The notes under the pieces were generated by a model. It did no database searches and was not told where the DNA came from. It saw only the letters and a program-made list of their open reading frames with translations. Below are positions 1 through 11,724 of a stretch of DNA of 64,000 nucleotides, piece after piece (position 1 is the first letter of the stretch; the number at the start of each line of letters is the position of its first letter). The stretch is from assembly GCA_018806985.1 (NCBI GenBank), contig JADANN010000350.1, positions 186,001-250,000 of the forward strand, written 5' to 3'. The translations under genes and the position numbers were made by a program. Origin of the DNA: Angiostrongylus vasorum (lineage: Eukaryota > Nematoda > Chromadorea > Rhabditida > Metastrongylidae).

Positions 1-711
1 TGAGGAGAATTACATCAAATCCTCCGTTAGTCGTCCGTGTCCGGTAAATTATAACCTATAAAAATGCATGGAATATAGACAATTTTTCAGATTTTTGGGC
101 ATCTGAGCGCGATCTGGGCATTTTCGACAGTATTCGAGCTGCCATTTACTAGAATTCTTTCAGAAAAGATAGTTCTAGAATAACCCTTTTAACTAGCCGA
201 AAACAGCTCAAACTGCTTTCTTATTATATCTACATATCGACGAGGATTTCGACGTTTCTTAAGACAGATGAAGCAATAAATTCGAAATCGTCATTGCGAA
301 TGTGGCTGTTTTCCTTATTTTAACACTACGTTCTAGATATAAGCTGTCAAGTTCACTCACATCCTCCTAGTAAGCACATGTTTTTGCGTAGGTTTTCCTG
401 TTGCAGAGGCATAACTAAAGAACTAAAAACTGCTCTGTCAAGTGGGAACAAAGGATTGTATAAGCAATAGTTTTTTCCACATTACTGTATGCTTTCTTAT
501 ACACCGACGTCTGGTCATTCCACATAAGCCAAGATATTGAACCGCATTCGAACTGTTGTGAATAGTTAATTTTTGATTTGATAGAAACGACCATATTAAA
601 AACGCCATGACAATATAGACGGTATTGATAAAATGGAGTAATCTTTGTTTACTTTCTACTAGCTGCTTTCTATAATTTTTCACGGCATTATTTGTGAAAC
701 AACCACAGTGA
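1..711. other. No gene seen
   Basis: AT-rich sequence. The 121-codon open frame on the minus strand (438-803) has no recognisable domain and runs into the family D repeat at 712, so it is treated as chance. Confidence 0.4.
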
Positions 712-965
712 TGCTGAGATATTTGCAAAACTCTTAACCGCAGATGTATGCTGTGACGAACGAACACGCTATTACCTTTACCGGAGGCTAATTCGTTCAC
801 CACTGCACCATGCGGGTCCTTGGTTTCTCCTTTCTCTCAGGTAGTTTTCAATTGATAAGTGCTATCAGCAATCACCCGTCAACGGGACGGATCTGGGGAG
901 CCCACATCGGAAGTGAACCCCATTATGCTGAAGGTCGGAGTTTTCGCAAATATCTCAGCACCGTT
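712..965 (-). repeat. Family D tRNA-like repeat (diverged)
   Basis: This is a diverged copy of the dispersed repeat called family D here. It carries the recurring blocks GAGATATTTGCAAAACTC, an AACGAAC...CGTTCACCACC centre and ATCACCCGTCAACGGGA. The SINE orientation is given as minus because box A- and box B-like sequences read on that strand in the clearer copies at 23,650-23,895 and 45,396-45,570. A second, inverted piece of the family (GGAGTTTTCGCAAATATCTC) follows at about 935, so two copies overlap back to back. Confidence 0.55.
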
Positions 966-1494
966 GTGGTTGAGTAATTTTTTTCTTCAACAAAGTTTTT
1001 CGCAGGAGTTTCTCGCGAGTGTGTTTGAGAAAGATTGCAAACTACTGTCGACGTTTTTACATTACTCACAGTAGTGCTATAGAAAAATGAAATTTTCCAA
1101 CCTGTGATGTTGTTTCGCAGTTTGTAGAACTCCTTTCATGTTGGGTCCGCAACAAACTCTGCTGCAGACTATCGAATGTTTTAACTTCCATTTATCGTAT
1201 TTTTTTTCGGTGGCAGGGTGTGGTGTAGTAAACAGTCATCTGAGATATGAGCAAAACTTGGGACATTAGCTGGGTTTGGAATTCGCGAGTACCTTTCGGG
1301 GTCCATGTACTATTCACAATACCACAGGAAATGCCTGCTTTGTCCTTCTCACAGCCACTTCTTCAGCCTAACCGCGCTGTTAGCAATCACCTATGAAACA
1401 AAGTTTTTTTGACTATCTGAGAATAATAAACTAGGAGATTTGTCCACACTAAAAAACCGAAAAACTAGCCGTTAAGCGGGAATTTACGTTTGCA
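966..1494. other. No gene seen; faint family E similarity
   Basis: The stretch 1,045-1,150 resembles the end of the dispersed family E (compare 9,215-9,325 and 36,170-36,290), including a piece close to TAGTGTTTTAGAA. Nothing else was recognised. Confidence 0.35.
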
Positions 1495-1725
1495 TTTTTT
1501 ATTGCAAAACCCTGGACCGCAGGTGCCTATGGTGGGCACGAACGCGCTATTGTCCTTTCCGAGTAACGCGTTCACCACCACACGACCATGCGGTACTTCG
1601 TTTCGCCTGTCTCTAAGCTAGTTCTATCGATCTTTTTTGCTATCAGCAATCACCCGTCAACGGGATTGATCTGGGAGCCCAAATCGGCATTGAACCCAGT
1701 TAAGCTGAGGCTATAGTTATAATCA
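1495..1725 (-). repeat. Family D repeat copy
   Basis: A well-preserved copy with the CGAACGCGCTATTGTCC / AACGCGTTCACCACC centre and a tail containing CAGCAATCACCCGTCAACGG and AATCGGCATTGAACCC. Its outer end runs directly into the next copy at 1,735. Confidence 0.65.
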
Positions 1726-1734
1726 CAATTTTAA

Positions 1735-2012
1735 CCTTTTTACCCCACTGCCTACTCTTTTTGATGGCAGGGTATATTGCGAAATATAACTGCACCGGAA
1801 GCTGAGATATTTGCAGAAACTCTGGACCACTGGTGCCTATGGTGGGGAACGAACGCGCTATTGTCCCTTCCGAGGGGTAACGCGTTCACCACCACACCAT
1901 ACGTGTCCTTCGTTTCGCCTGTCTCTCAGCTAGTTCTATCGATCTTTTTTTATATTTATATTTCGCAACATACCCTGCCATCAAAAAGAGTAGGTAGTAA
2001 GTAAAAAGGTTA
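1735..2012. repeat. Family D foldback element with long terminal inverted repeats
   Basis: The two ends, about 1,735-1,790 and 1,950-2,012, are near-perfect inverted repeats of some 58 bases sharing blocks such as CCTACTCTTTTTGATGGCAG. The inside is a family D centre. Other D copies (1,495-1,725; 23,345-23,650) carry this terminal sequence on one side only. This copy seems to have gained an inverted second end, making a MITE-like foldback. Ends read TTAACC / GGTTAC. Confidence 0.65.
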
Positions 2013-2014
2013 CC

Positions 2015-2640
2015 AACAATCTAGCCATCAAACGGGAATTTACTTTTAGCGAAGATCATGTATCTAAGCATTTAATTAAGAAATTCGTGTATGAGGAGCA
2101 AAAATGAACATTTGGTAATTGTGGGATGATGACAAACGTTTCCCTGCCTCTTGGTGAAAGCCGACTTCAGAAGAAAGAAAGTAAGATTTGCTGTAAAGAA
2201 CCACTTGCTCGAAATCGATCTGGAACTACATCGAGTACTATTAACGTGATATTATCAGACGCAATAGGGGTTTGAGCTTTATAAAAATGTTTCTACTTGA
2301 GGATGTGTTTAGGTGATGATGACGTCAATTCAATCTCTTTTTCAGCATTCTGGTGCAGAAACAGAAGCCAGAGCCAGTGCAAGAGACATCACGACTGTCT
2401 TCACTATAACACACACTGAATACATCGGTGCTAGTTGTTTCACTGAGGCGATTTTTGTTATTTAAAATGATAAGGCGATTTAGAAACCCACTGTTTATCT
2501 TTTGAAGAAAAGAATTGTTAGAAATAGCGATAGAATGCGTGGACGAGAAAAAAATGATGTAGTTAAATGATTTTTTCAATCAGAAAAAAAACTGCGGACT
2601 AGGTAGATTTTAGCCCAATCAGGGTTCTACGGTTTATCGA
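2015..2640. other. No gene seen
   Basis: AT-rich; the only frame is an 84-codon minus-strand ORF without recognisable features. No repeat family known from elsewhere in the window was identified. Confidence 0.35.
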
Positions 2641-3229
2641 AAGCATATGGAAGCGCAATGACTGTTAACACCTTTGACCTTTATATTTTTACTACACTTT
2701 ACCATTCTAACTCGGTTTTCTCGATGACAAACGGAAGGGAAAGTGATGAAGCTAATGAACAATAAAATGAAAGTGTTGTTGGATGTCAGTGTCCGACTCG
2801 GTCAAGCAATGCTCATATAGGATTATTTATGGTCATTAATCAGCTCAAGCCAGATTAGTTATGCCATTTTTAGTGAACGTGGTCTTTTTTGCTGAGATGT
2901 ATAATTGTCAATTTTCCATTAGGTCAGAGATCAGTAGTGACCGGTGTGGTTGGGATAATCATGCCTCGATACCTTGTTCAGCGATGCGGTTAACACAGCT
3001 GCGTATAATGGAGAACAGTGGGAAACGCAAGCATCTCTCAGTGCTTCCCCTCATATTCCCAGACTTTCAACTTTTTTATCTCAGTATAATCCTTTCTGAT
3101 GGCTAGGTCTCAGAACGACGAGTACATACTTCAACAGATACGATGAAATTTTTTGACCAAAGTAATTGGCGGGTATAAGAGGGAACAACGAGTAGAAGTA
3201 ATAATTTGAGAAAGTTGTATCTGGGGTGT

Positions 3230-3440
3230 CGATTGAACTAGTTGAGAGACAGGCGAAACGAATAACCAGCATGGTATGCTGGTGAACGCGTTACTCACCG
3301 GAAAGGACAACAGCGCGTTCGTTTCCCACCGCAGGTACCTGCGGTCCGGAGTTTTGCAAATATCTCAGCAATATTGCAGTTGTATTTCGCTTAATACCCT
3401 GCCATAAAAAATTATCGAAGGCAGAAAACACAAAGTAAAT
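3230..3440 (+). repeat. Family D repeat copy inside the duplicated block
   Basis: Runs in SINE orientation: GAGAGACAGGCGAAACG, GTGAACGCGTTACTC, CAGCGCGTTCGTTTCCC, TTTTGCAAATATCTCAGCA, then the terminal CCCTGCCATAAAAAA. It has no counterpart at the same place in the other copy of the block. Confidence 0.6.
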
Positions 3441-3800
3441 GATTAGAGAAGGTGTTGTGCGGTGTAATAACACAAATCAAAATGGTTTTCAAACAATCAC
3501 TAACTATATAGTACTAAGGACGCTTGTAGCACAGTGGTTAAAGGTGACCTTCAACTTACACGTTGTTGGTCTCGACCCAGCAGCGCAGGCTCATCGAGCT
3601 TCCTACCAGTCCGCGCTCTCATAATTGCTATCAAAATTGTTTGGGATTTCAGCAACACCGGCTTGTAATGCAGGAAGAGTACGGCAAGTCATTGTGCAGA
3701 CCACGTATGCATTCAACCACCACTGAAGTAGTTGAAAAATCAATTAATTGCACTTCGGACTTCTAAGGAATGTTCTCAGAAATTGATTAACCTCAAGAGG
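3440..3800 (+). mobile_element. SINE family C copy 1 (tRNA-derived)
   Basis: A leader of about 70 bases with AACAATCACTAACTATATAG precedes a tRNA-like head with the box A-like TAGCACAGTGG and the box B-like GGTCTCGACCC, then a tail including CTCTCATAATTGCTA. Copies are at 22,943-23,262, which has better boxes, and at 63,795-64,000 on the minus strand. It lies in both copies of the duplicated block, so it inserted before that duplication. Confidence 0.65.
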
Positions 3801-5049
3801 TTTCTCCCACGTTTTCTTTGATTTCCTTTTTGACTGGTGTTGATGGGACCCTTTTGAAGACTGGTGACGTAGTTATTTTCGTTGATGTTGCTATGTGAGA
3901 GGTTATTTCTTCACTACCGGGATTTAAGTACCATTCATATGGCAAGGGATAAACCGTTTTGTTCAGCGCAAAGAGCTGTGAAAACTCATTGACCGCTCAG
4001 CCCCGAGGAGTAGCAGCAACTTAGAAATTGATTTATTGGGAGCCTTGTATTTGGTCTACCAGCTCGTGTTTACATAATTATGGTTTCGATGTCGGTTCAG
4101 TGGATGTTTAAAGTGAAACAACAGCACTCACTACCCGAACACTCGTTCATATTGAACAGTATTCCATGCACGGTTGTTCGAAGACAGCTAGCTACAAAAC
4201 TGTACAAGATTTTCTTAGTATCGTAGAAATGTGACCAGTTCACGCAATCTATAAACGAACTTTAGATTTACGATATGAATATGTTGCAATGGCTAATTTT
4301 CCATCTATGATTAATTTCCTACTCATCTCACGTTGCACCAGCAGCCAAAAACATCCCAACTGATTTTGAACAGCATTAAGAGCAGGAAGGAAATTTTTAT
4401 GTCGATAACATCAGTTAGTTAGATATGCGATTTCTTCCGGAACAAAACACGGATCAGGACTCGAATTTGGTAAAGCTATCCTTACGATGCCTTAATCATA
4501 GAACTTCTTGTGACGAAAGTGACGATCCACGATCTAGGAAGCGTTGTAAGCTGAAGGCGCTATTTCAAGACTGCGATGAGCAGGATATGGGAGCACAGCA
4601 CGGATTCTCATCACCTGTATCATTTTAAGACTTGTCATATAGAAAAGAAGATTCTGAACAACTTTGGCTTCCTTTTAATCATGGCTGTTGCATGGATTCG
4701 CATTTGCTCCACTGCATGGCACTTAACGTGAACCTTCCACTTTTCATCAGCAATTCTTAAGATATTATCCTTTCAAGACCAATAGTGGGACAACACCATC
4801 TTGGAGACCAGATTACAGTCAACCGATAGATTTCTGTTTTTCTTTTAGGAAGCAAGAAAACATGGCGCACTTTAATTGCGATCTCAACAGAATTTCGATT
4901 CGGTGTAACGACCAGCAGGCAAAAATTTGCAGAAAGTCTTGAGTTGGGTAGATTCAACGCGAAAGAGATCACCTAAAGGTTAAGAGTGGATAGCAAAAAA
5001 AAGAGAAGCAATTAAAATCACTAAGAAGGAAAGCAAAGTCACTTGTATC

Positions 5050-5520
5050 ACCTGCCGTCCTGTTGATCGTCGAGTGACACTGAGCGAGCGCCAGTAAATC
5101 TTCGATTTCTCTGCAAGAGCACTTCGGTGGGTTCTGCTCGCTCTAGGATTCTTGGATCATCATAGCTTTCTTACGGGCTTTTCGTAAAGAACTCTGGCCA
5201 TTGGATCGGTGGTCTCCCTGTAGTGCATTTGACGTCCCAACGAATACAGCCACTAACGGCTCTCGTCCATCGGTTGTCATTCATGCGCACTACGTGTCCG
5301 GCCCACCCTATCTTCGACTATTTGGTCGATAGAACGGCATCTTTGATTTTTGATCGTTGATGCTAGGTCGGAGCTTCGGATTCCTTCCCCTTCTAGTGTG
5401 ATAAGGTGTACTTCTATCGCCCTCTCTTCGACTGCGCGTTTGGTAACGCTGAGTGATCTTCCATCCCGCCTACGCAGCGACCAGGTTTCTCACGCATACG
5501 TTACTGCAGGAAAGAAAGTA
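5050..5520 (-). pseudogene. RTE-type LINE fragment, C-terminal end of the ORF
   Basis: On the minus strand the translation gives pieces of the C-terminal part of RTE-like proteins common in hookworms. Readable pieces are SKIGWAGHVVRMNDNRWT, TGRPPIQWPEFFTK and ESYDDPRILERAEP. Several in-frame stops interrupt it and no reverse transcriptase core remains, so it is a 5'-truncated dead copy. The same region is preserved at 10,560-10,880 and 56,330-56,530. Confidence 0.75.
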
Positions 5521-5723
5521 AGGCATGAAAAAGATAACTGATGAACTAATTGAAAACACCTTCGATAGATTAACACCAGCGCATGAGGTGCTACTGGTCA
5601 AGTTTTCCCAAAAATAAAGATGAACTCAAAAGCAAATAGTAAAGAAATGCATCTAAGCAAATTTTGATAGTCCAAGTAAGGTGCTACTCTCATTCGCTTA
5701 TTTTCTAATTTATTTAAAAAACA

Positions 5724-6080
5724 AGGGCGAATAGCACAGTTGTAGTGATGTCCGTCATCGCAATCATGGTGCTAGTTCGTTTCCGCTCCGAGCTAACAGA
5801 GCTTCCCAACCCTCCGGGGTGGGGAAATTTGGTACCGTACTTGTTTGGAAAAGAAAAACCACTCTCTGCAAACCACTTGGGAACGCTCTAGCTCTGTTAC
5901 CTTAGGTCTCCGGAAAGAATTGCTCGATTAGCATTCCAGGACATTGAAATGAAATGGAAACCCTCACGAATCACGAATAAAACCTCGAAGATCTTCGTGG
6001 ACAACGGGTGCAAGGAAACGAATGGAATGTGGGAAGTGCTGGGATCCGCCAATAGGCGTGAAGACGGATCAAAATAAAAA
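5724..6080 (+). mobile_element. SINE family B copy 1 (tRNA-derived)
   Basis: The head reads GGGCGAATAGCACAGT, a box A-like sequence, followed about 45 bases later by AGTTCGTTTCC, a box B-like sequence. The body has a GGTACCGTACTTGT block and CACTCTCTGCAAACC, and the end is GGAAGTGCTGGGATCC followed by an A-rich tail. Other copies are listed separately; this one is close to full length. Confidence 0.7.
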
Positions 6081-6229
6081 AATAAAAAAATATTATTAAT
6101 TACAGGACAAACCAGCTTTATGAGGCCTTATTGAAGATTTCCGTTAAAAATTTTCGAGTTGAACTAATGACCATAAATGAAACTGAGAAATTTCGTTTTC
6201 AAAACAATCCGTGAGTTTCATAGAATGTC

Positions 6230-6389
6230 CGATTTCTTCCAAGCTTTATGTTTTGAACTCTCAGCATTAACAGAAGCAGAGGATGACATCTTGAAACAAG
6301 AAAATTAACAGAAATATGGAGAACAAGCGCCATGTTAAAAATTTCTTCGTAACAGAAGATATGATTGGACCATTAAACACACACACACC

Positions 6390-6431
<42 letters not shown>

Positions 6432-6742
6432 TACATACATACATACAGATACTTAGTAGAACACGTGGCCGAGGTTCCAACCTAATCAGATGTTGTACAG
6501 TTGCAGATTTCACTCCGGTTCTTTCCAGTTCACTAACAAACACATCGGAAACTAATAAAGTCTCCGCAATTCATCAAAAAAAGGTGCTCCGCCAAGTTTC
6601 GATGAAAAAAATGAATTTAAAGTAAACAACACGAGGCGATGGACCCGCTGAGCAAAACCTGACTAGGCACGAACGGGAAGCTAGCGTATTGAGAAGATTA
6701 AGAAGCGTGAGCAATCGACCGACGCGGGTCATCGGCTCTTAT
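6230..6742 (+). repeat. Outer part of dispersed repeat shared with 42,025-42,480
   Basis: Matches 42,025-42,480 almost base for base outside the microsatellite, for example CTCAGCATTAACAGAA and GGAGAACAAGCGCCATG. The similarity continues into the left palindrome arm up to about 7,220, so the underlying repeat unit is longer than the palindrome arm on this side. It contains a CA-type microsatellite. Confidence 0.6.
6379..6446. repeat. CA / CATA microsatellite
   Basis: A (CA)n run of roughly 25 units followed by five or six CATA units. The paralogous site near 42,180 has only about five CA units, so this run expanded after the copies separated. Confidence 0.9.
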
Positions 6743-7089
6743 GAAGGCAACAATAGTTATGGAAATTTGAATCACTAGAATACATAAAAGTGTTGTGAAA
6801 TGGTAGGCTTAGGCAGTTTGTACAGTTATAGTGAAAATCACCTAAGCTATGTAAAGTCAAAATCTTTATTAATGAGCCGATGATCACCACGGTTATAATC
6901 GGAGGTCAAAGAATTTACACTGCTCTTACTGAAACAGACACTGCAGTAGTCAATGAAAAGACGAAATGTGAAGGGCTTGTATCAATACTGTGCTCTAAGA
7001 GTTTATTTATGTGAATTACTAAAAAAACTTCTCTGAATCGTGTTTTATAGGCGCTCTCAGCACTCACCCTAAACCGAATTGATCTGGGA

Positions 7090-7290
7090 AACACAAATCG
7101 GTAGTTAACTCATGTTGCAGTTGTGAACACGTTGGCCGCGGGAAAAAGGGTAACAACGAGTTTCGATCCTCGTCGCAGAAACCTGCGCTCCAGAGTTTTG
7201 CAAATATCTCAGCATAGTTGTAGTTGTATTTCACATCATACCTTGCCGTGAAAAGGAATAGGCAGTAAATGAAAAGTGATTATAATATGT
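7090..7290 (+). repeat. Family D piece in left arm
   Basis: GTTTTGCAAATATCTCAGCA followed by ACCTTGCCGTGAAAAGGAATAG marks the family D tail in SINE orientation. The upstream tRNA-like part is diverged (GTTTCGATCCTCGTCGC). It is mirrored at 13,640-13,850 and related to 42,850-42,955. Confidence 0.55.
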
Positions 7291-7976
7291 TTTACTATTC
7301 GCCTTAGTTTATGAGGAATCCTGAGCGTTTTTGCAGAAAGGTTCATGAACTTTCTCAGTCTCAGTGGTCGTTGTCTACACTGACGATTGTTCACTTCCCA
7401 TTCATGGCCGAGGTCTTCCTCCATGTGAGCAGGTAACTATAAACATTTCCATTTTTTCTTGTTGTTCTATAAATGTCCATGTTTTTGGCGTGCGACTTTC
7501 CATTAGGTGGTAGAGGAGGCATGTAAATCATCTTTGGATTTATGATAGTTCCATTACAGCTTAGCTTTTAAACCGTTGGTATGTTTGCACACGAGTTCAC
7601 ATAAAACGTGAAGAAATAAAACCTTCTTGTTAGCTAGACACAAGTTTTTTATATTTGTTGAGTGAACATCTCGGTTGGAAGGATTTCAAGGCACATCGCT
7701 GGATTGGTGGATTGCCACAACCACCAGAATGACCTTAATCAGCATCGCGTCTGTAAGTCTTGGTAAAAAAGAACTTTTCATTGTTAGCCAAGCAAGGTAA
7801 ACAAAGCGTTTACAGCGTTTAGGTCTGAAGAAATTTTTTTTTATTATTACCTGTCAATTTTACAGTCGTCGTCTTCTTGAATATGATGTGATTTAGAGTG
7901 GGTTGCACTACATTTTCCAATTAGTAACCACAATTCTCCAGTGAATTTCGTGGGAAAAAATATGAGTGATATACAG

Positions 7977-8311
7977 TAATGCTAGTTCGATTCGGCTCCG
8001 GAGCAACCGATCCTCTCATCTCTCCGGGGTCGGGATGTTGGTTCCGGACTTGTCTGGGAAGGAAACCACTCTCTGCTCTCCAATTGGAAACGCACCAGCT
8101 GGGCTATCTCAGGACTCCACAGAGAAGTGCTCGACCACTATTATACGACATTCAAGATTAATTGAAAATCCTCGAGCAGCAACCGAAGCCACACGTAAAA
8201 GTTGGAAGATTTTTGTGGACAGTCGATGCGAGTAAACGAATCGAATGTGAGAAGTGCTGGGATCCCTCACAGAAGACGTGAAGACGATTAATACAGAAAA
8301 TAAAAAAAATA
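7977..8311 (+). mobile_element. SINE family B copy 2, head-truncated
   Basis: Begins inside the tRNA-like head at CTAGTTCGATTCGGCTCC, so box A is missing. It then follows family B through CACTCTCTGCTCTCC and GCCACACGTAAAAG to GAAGTGCTGGGATCC and an A-rich tail. It is mirrored in the right arm at 12,606-12,955. Confidence 0.7.
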
Positions 8312-8439
8312 TAATTCTCGATTGTGGTCATCTGAGAATAAGCTACACTGATATTCAATGTTCCACAAACGTTTTTTTCAAGCTGCCTTTTAGCCCTATT
8401 TTTCTCAGCCGAAGTACTTCTATAACACCCTACTCAACC

Positions 8440-9323
8440 CGTTCAATAGCCCTATTCCATTTCTCATTGCATTAACTAGGCGTTGACGGTTCCAGAGTGT
8501 GAAGACTGAGGGAGACAACGGACGTGGGCATTTTCTTCAATTTAGCACTACTTTCTCGATATAAGGTCTAAGATCTAACCATTTACTCGGGCTTAAAGCA
8601 AATGTTCTTCGTTGACTTCCTGCTGTGGCTGCATAACAAAAAAAAGCAGGTAATATTCTGTTATTGGCGCGTGTGGCGCAGTGGTTCGAAGCGCCACTGC
8701 TATACACACGTGGAATCGTTTCCAGCGCACATGGTCCACCAAGCCTTCCATCCCCTCGGGGTCAGGAAATTGGTACCAGCCTTGTCTGGGAAGATAGCAG
8801 CACTGGCCCGAAACACCGGCAGGCCACCACGAGTCATTGTAAAAGGCCAGGCATGCATTTCATTCACCTACAACGATACTTAGTGAAGTCGAATGCATAG
8901 CGCATTCCTCAGGGGACTGATCAACGCCGAAAGATTTATCCTTCTTTTATTTTAATATTCTGTTAGGCGAGGAAACAGCATTGGAAAACCAAGAGCTTTT
9001 TTTCTTACAAATCTGTTTCTTTTTTTACATGCCGATGTCTGATCTTTATACACAAGTTAGCGCGTTGAGCAGCGAGTGTTTAATTTTTCATAAGAATGAT
9101 GTCTTTAGCAAGTCATTATGATATGAGTGATAGTCATTCACATCGGTAACTTTTTTCTCTGTTAGAATTGTCTTCTGAAGAGTGTGGATGGAAAGATTGC
9201 GAGGCAGTGATGTCAATGTTTTTTACGTGTCTATAGTAGTGTTTTAGAATGACGAAATTTCCAGCTTGTGATTTTGTTCTTTAGTTGGTTAATGGCCTTT
9301 GTATGGAATGTTAGACGTCAATT
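8440..9323 (+). repeat. Family E dispersed repeat (interrupted by a SINE)
   Basis: The segment from CCCTATTCCATTTCTC through TTAGACGTCAATTG recurs at 16,350-17,050, 35,720-36,420 and, partly, 51,770-52,160, and inverted at 11,725-12,480. No protein was recognised in any copy. The last 112 bases (9,212-9,323) lie beyond the palindrome arm and end abruptly where the LINE begins. Confidence 0.6.
8661..8950 (+). mobile_element. SINE family A copy 1 (tRNA-derived)
   Basis: The head GCGTGTGGCGCAGTGGTTCG contains box A-like TGGCGCAGTGG at about 8,674; a box B-like GGAATCGTTTCC follows at about 8,712. The body has the GGTACCAGCCTTGTCTGGGA block and ends TGATCAACGCCGAAAGA plus TTTATCC. It lies at the same place in both palindrome arms, so it inserted before the inversion. 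Confidence 0.8.
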
Positions 9324-10881
9324 GCCTTCAGCCATTTCGTCGGTGAAAAATCGAACAGCACCAGGTCCGGACAGGATAAGACCAGAACTCCTGAAGAACC
9401 TTCCGCCAGCCCTCTTGTAAACACACTGGCTCGGCTCTTCACACGTTACCTGTCTGAATGCAAGGTCCCTACTCAGCGGAATACCAGCATGACCGTACTT
9501 ATTGTTCAAGAAAGGTGACCTACACGATATCCGCAACTGTCGCCCAGTCTGCTTACTGTCTGTCGTCTACAAACTTTTCACTCGAGTCATCCTAAGCAGG
9601 ATTGACAGAACAGTGGACGAAGGACAGCCATGTGAGCAAGCAGGGTTTCGAAAAAGAATTTAGTACGATGGACTACATCCACACGATAACAAGGTTCATT
9701 GATGTATCGCGAGAGTACAAAAGACCGCTCTGTCTCACTTTCATCGATTTACAGAAGGCCTTTGATTAATTTGAGATGGAAGCAGTCTTGGAAGCTCTTG
9801 ATATTTAAGAAGATCCTACTCAGTACATAAAGATTCTTCGTGAGCTGTGCAAAAATTTCACAACCAAGATTTCACCATTCTACAACGATATTAACGTCTA
9901 CTTCAAAAGAGAGGTTAGGCAAGGCGATACTGTCTCGCCAAGATTATTTGCCGCCACTCTCCGAAACGTCATGCTAACACTGGAAGGGATAATATGGGAG
10001 TGAAAATCGATGGTCGGCAGTTACATTATCTTCGCTTTGCTGATGACATCGTCCTTATAACACCAAACATTAGGCAGGCGGAACGTATGGTTACCGACTT
10101 TGATAAAGCCTGTGGAAAGATTGGTCTTCGACTAAATCTCACAAAAACGATGTTCATGAGGAACGCGTTGGTTTCGTGTGCCCCCATTTACGCTAAACGG
10201 AACGAATATCTCAGAATGCTCCAGATATGACCATTTAGGTCAAAAAAATCAATGCGACAAACGACTTAGCTCCAGAGCTGAGCAGAAGGAAGCAAGCGGC
10301 TTGGAGAGATTTCAAGCGCGTCGCAGAGCAGTAAAGGACCTTTCAAGCAGTAAAGCAGAGTAAAGAACAACCGACTCCGTGCCCACCTTTTCGACTCAAC
10401 GATACTTCCTGTTCTAACGTATGCGTTTAGAGACCTGGTCGCTGCATAAGCAGGGATGAAATATCATTCAACGTTATCGAACGAGCAGGCGTAACAACGA
10501 CGCTAGGAGTTTCGCTTCACACAAGTAAAGAAAGGGACACAAAGCTCCGACCCTGTGTCAACGATCAAAAGATCATAGATGCCGTTCTGCACGTCAAACA
10601 GTCGAAGATAAGGTGGGCCGGACACGCAATGCCCATGAATGACAACCAATGGACAGGAGTCGTTAGTGACTGGATTCCTCGGGATGTTAAACGCATTGCA
10701 GGAAGACCACCGACCCGAGTGGTCAGAGTTCTTCACAAAGAGCCTTGAAGAAAGATATGATGCTCGACGAGCTCCTAGAGTAAGCAGAACCCACTGGGCT
10801 ACTCTTGCACGCGATAGGGAAAAATCGAAGATTTTCTTGCGCCCGCTCGAGTCACTCGGCAATCAACGGGACTACAGGTGA
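9324..10881 (+). pseudogene. RTE-type LINE reverse transcriptase, broken
   Basis: The translation drifts between frames but keeps the reverse transcriptase order. Pieces are TAPGPDRIRPELLKNLP (near 9,355), LFKKGDLHDIRNCRPVCLLS (near 9,505), EQAGFRKR (near 9,638), LTFIDLQKAFD (near 9,738, then a stop), RQGDTVSPRLF (near 9,917), LRFADDIVLITPN (near 10,028, the catalytic ADD motif) and a C-terminal block ending PLESLGNQRDYR at 10,881. Stops and frameshifts make it inactive, and the 5' endonuclease half is missing. It sits in the palindrome spacer, inserted into family E sequence. Confidence 0.9.
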
Positions 10882-10899
10882 TACAGATAAACATTCCGG

Positions 10900-11162
10900 A
10901 GGGTGTAGTGTAGTTCTTAGTGGAGCTCTGTAATACACATGGAATAGGCCCCGCGCCCAAGGCTCACCATGCCATCTATAGCTCGCCGTTCGGCAAATTG
11001 GTACCTGACTTGTCTGGATGGATAGAAGCACTGACTCGATATATCGGTAGGTTACCGCGAGTCACTGAATCATTGGCCGGATGTGCATCCAATACAGCTT
11101 TAACAATGGCAATGACGTCAAATGCATGGTGCAGCCCCCCTTGAGATTAATCAAGACCAAGA
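10900..11162 (+). mobile_element. SINE family A copy, diverged
   Basis: Follows the LINE end directly. The head is GGGTGTAGTGTAGTTC and TAATACACATGGAAT. The body has AATTGGTACCTGACTTGTCTGG and the end is ATGCATGGTGCAGCC, then TTAATCAAGACC. It is more diverged than the copies in the palindrome arms. Confidence 0.6.
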
Positions 11163-11724
11163 GCCTTGGCATTTAGTTTTTTCTATGATTTTCCAACGGC
11201 TTCTCCTTCTTCAAAGCCAACAGCCAGCGTCGATGTCTCACGGTTCTTCCTGGTCTCGATATGGTGCCTTTCTGCTAGCATGGAGTCGGGTCTTCTTCAG
11301 TGGAGCAGCACTGGGACAGAGACAACCTTACCCGGCGATGCTCTTCCATACAGGACGGTTGCCGTTCATAGTATTGGTTGTCTAGTGGTAAATATCTAGA
11401 CAATCGATCCTGAAAATGTTGATCTGATTATCATACAATACAGAGCATACAACAATATTTTAGAAATTAACTGGCTACTCATTCAAACAGCGCGATGGAC
11501 TTTGACAATAGTGACTGTCGAGTGATAATGACTTGTTTCTTTCGGACAACCCACCCTGCAAAGGTTGTGTAATTATCAGCTCCCTAGTACGCCGAATAAA
11601 AATCATCCTTTAACCTCGCACAAGCTTATCAAAGGCCAATTATATATTGATTGGTAATACCGAGATTAAAAGATTGTTGGTTTGAAATACTGTTACGCGA
11701 TGAAAGGCGACTCCACCGTGCAGA
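11163..11724. other. Palindrome spacer, no gene seen
   Basis: Overlapping 77- and 87-codon frames cover 11,122-11,399 but show no domain. Nothing here repeats elsewhere in the window as far as I can see. Confidence 0.35.

Larger units (their letters stand above)
2640..5000. repeat. Duplicated block, copy 1 (pairs with 22,440-25,240)
   Basis: About 2.4 kb that aligns in direct orientation with 22,440-25,240. Shared landmarks are the segment around GTTATGCCATTTT near 2,860, a family C SINE, GAAAACTCATTGACCGCTCA near 3,980, GTCGATAACA near 4,400 and ATTTGCTCC near 4,705. The copies differ by many substitutions and by insertions: copy 2 has a family A SINE (24,495-24,760) absent here. No intact gene is seen in either copy, so this is an old segmental duplication or a long unclassified element. 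Confidence 0.6.
6742..9211 (+). repeat. Left arm of a 2.46-kb palindrome
   Basis: The reverse complement of 11,725-14,180. The arms agree over their full length with scattered substitutions and one-base indels; I judge about 95-97% by eye. The arm contains a family D piece, a family B SINE, a family A SINE and family E sequence, all mirrored at the same places in the right arm. The outer junction is ATGAAGGCAA; the inner junction is GGCAGTGAT. Confidence 0.9.

Noticed and set aside
1777..2004. 75-codon frame
   Set aside because: It lies entirely within the family D foldback element.
3505..3800. Possible true tRNA gene
   Set aside because: Box A and box B are present, but acceptor and anticodon stems do not form and the sequence is repeated with a common tail, so it is a SINE head.
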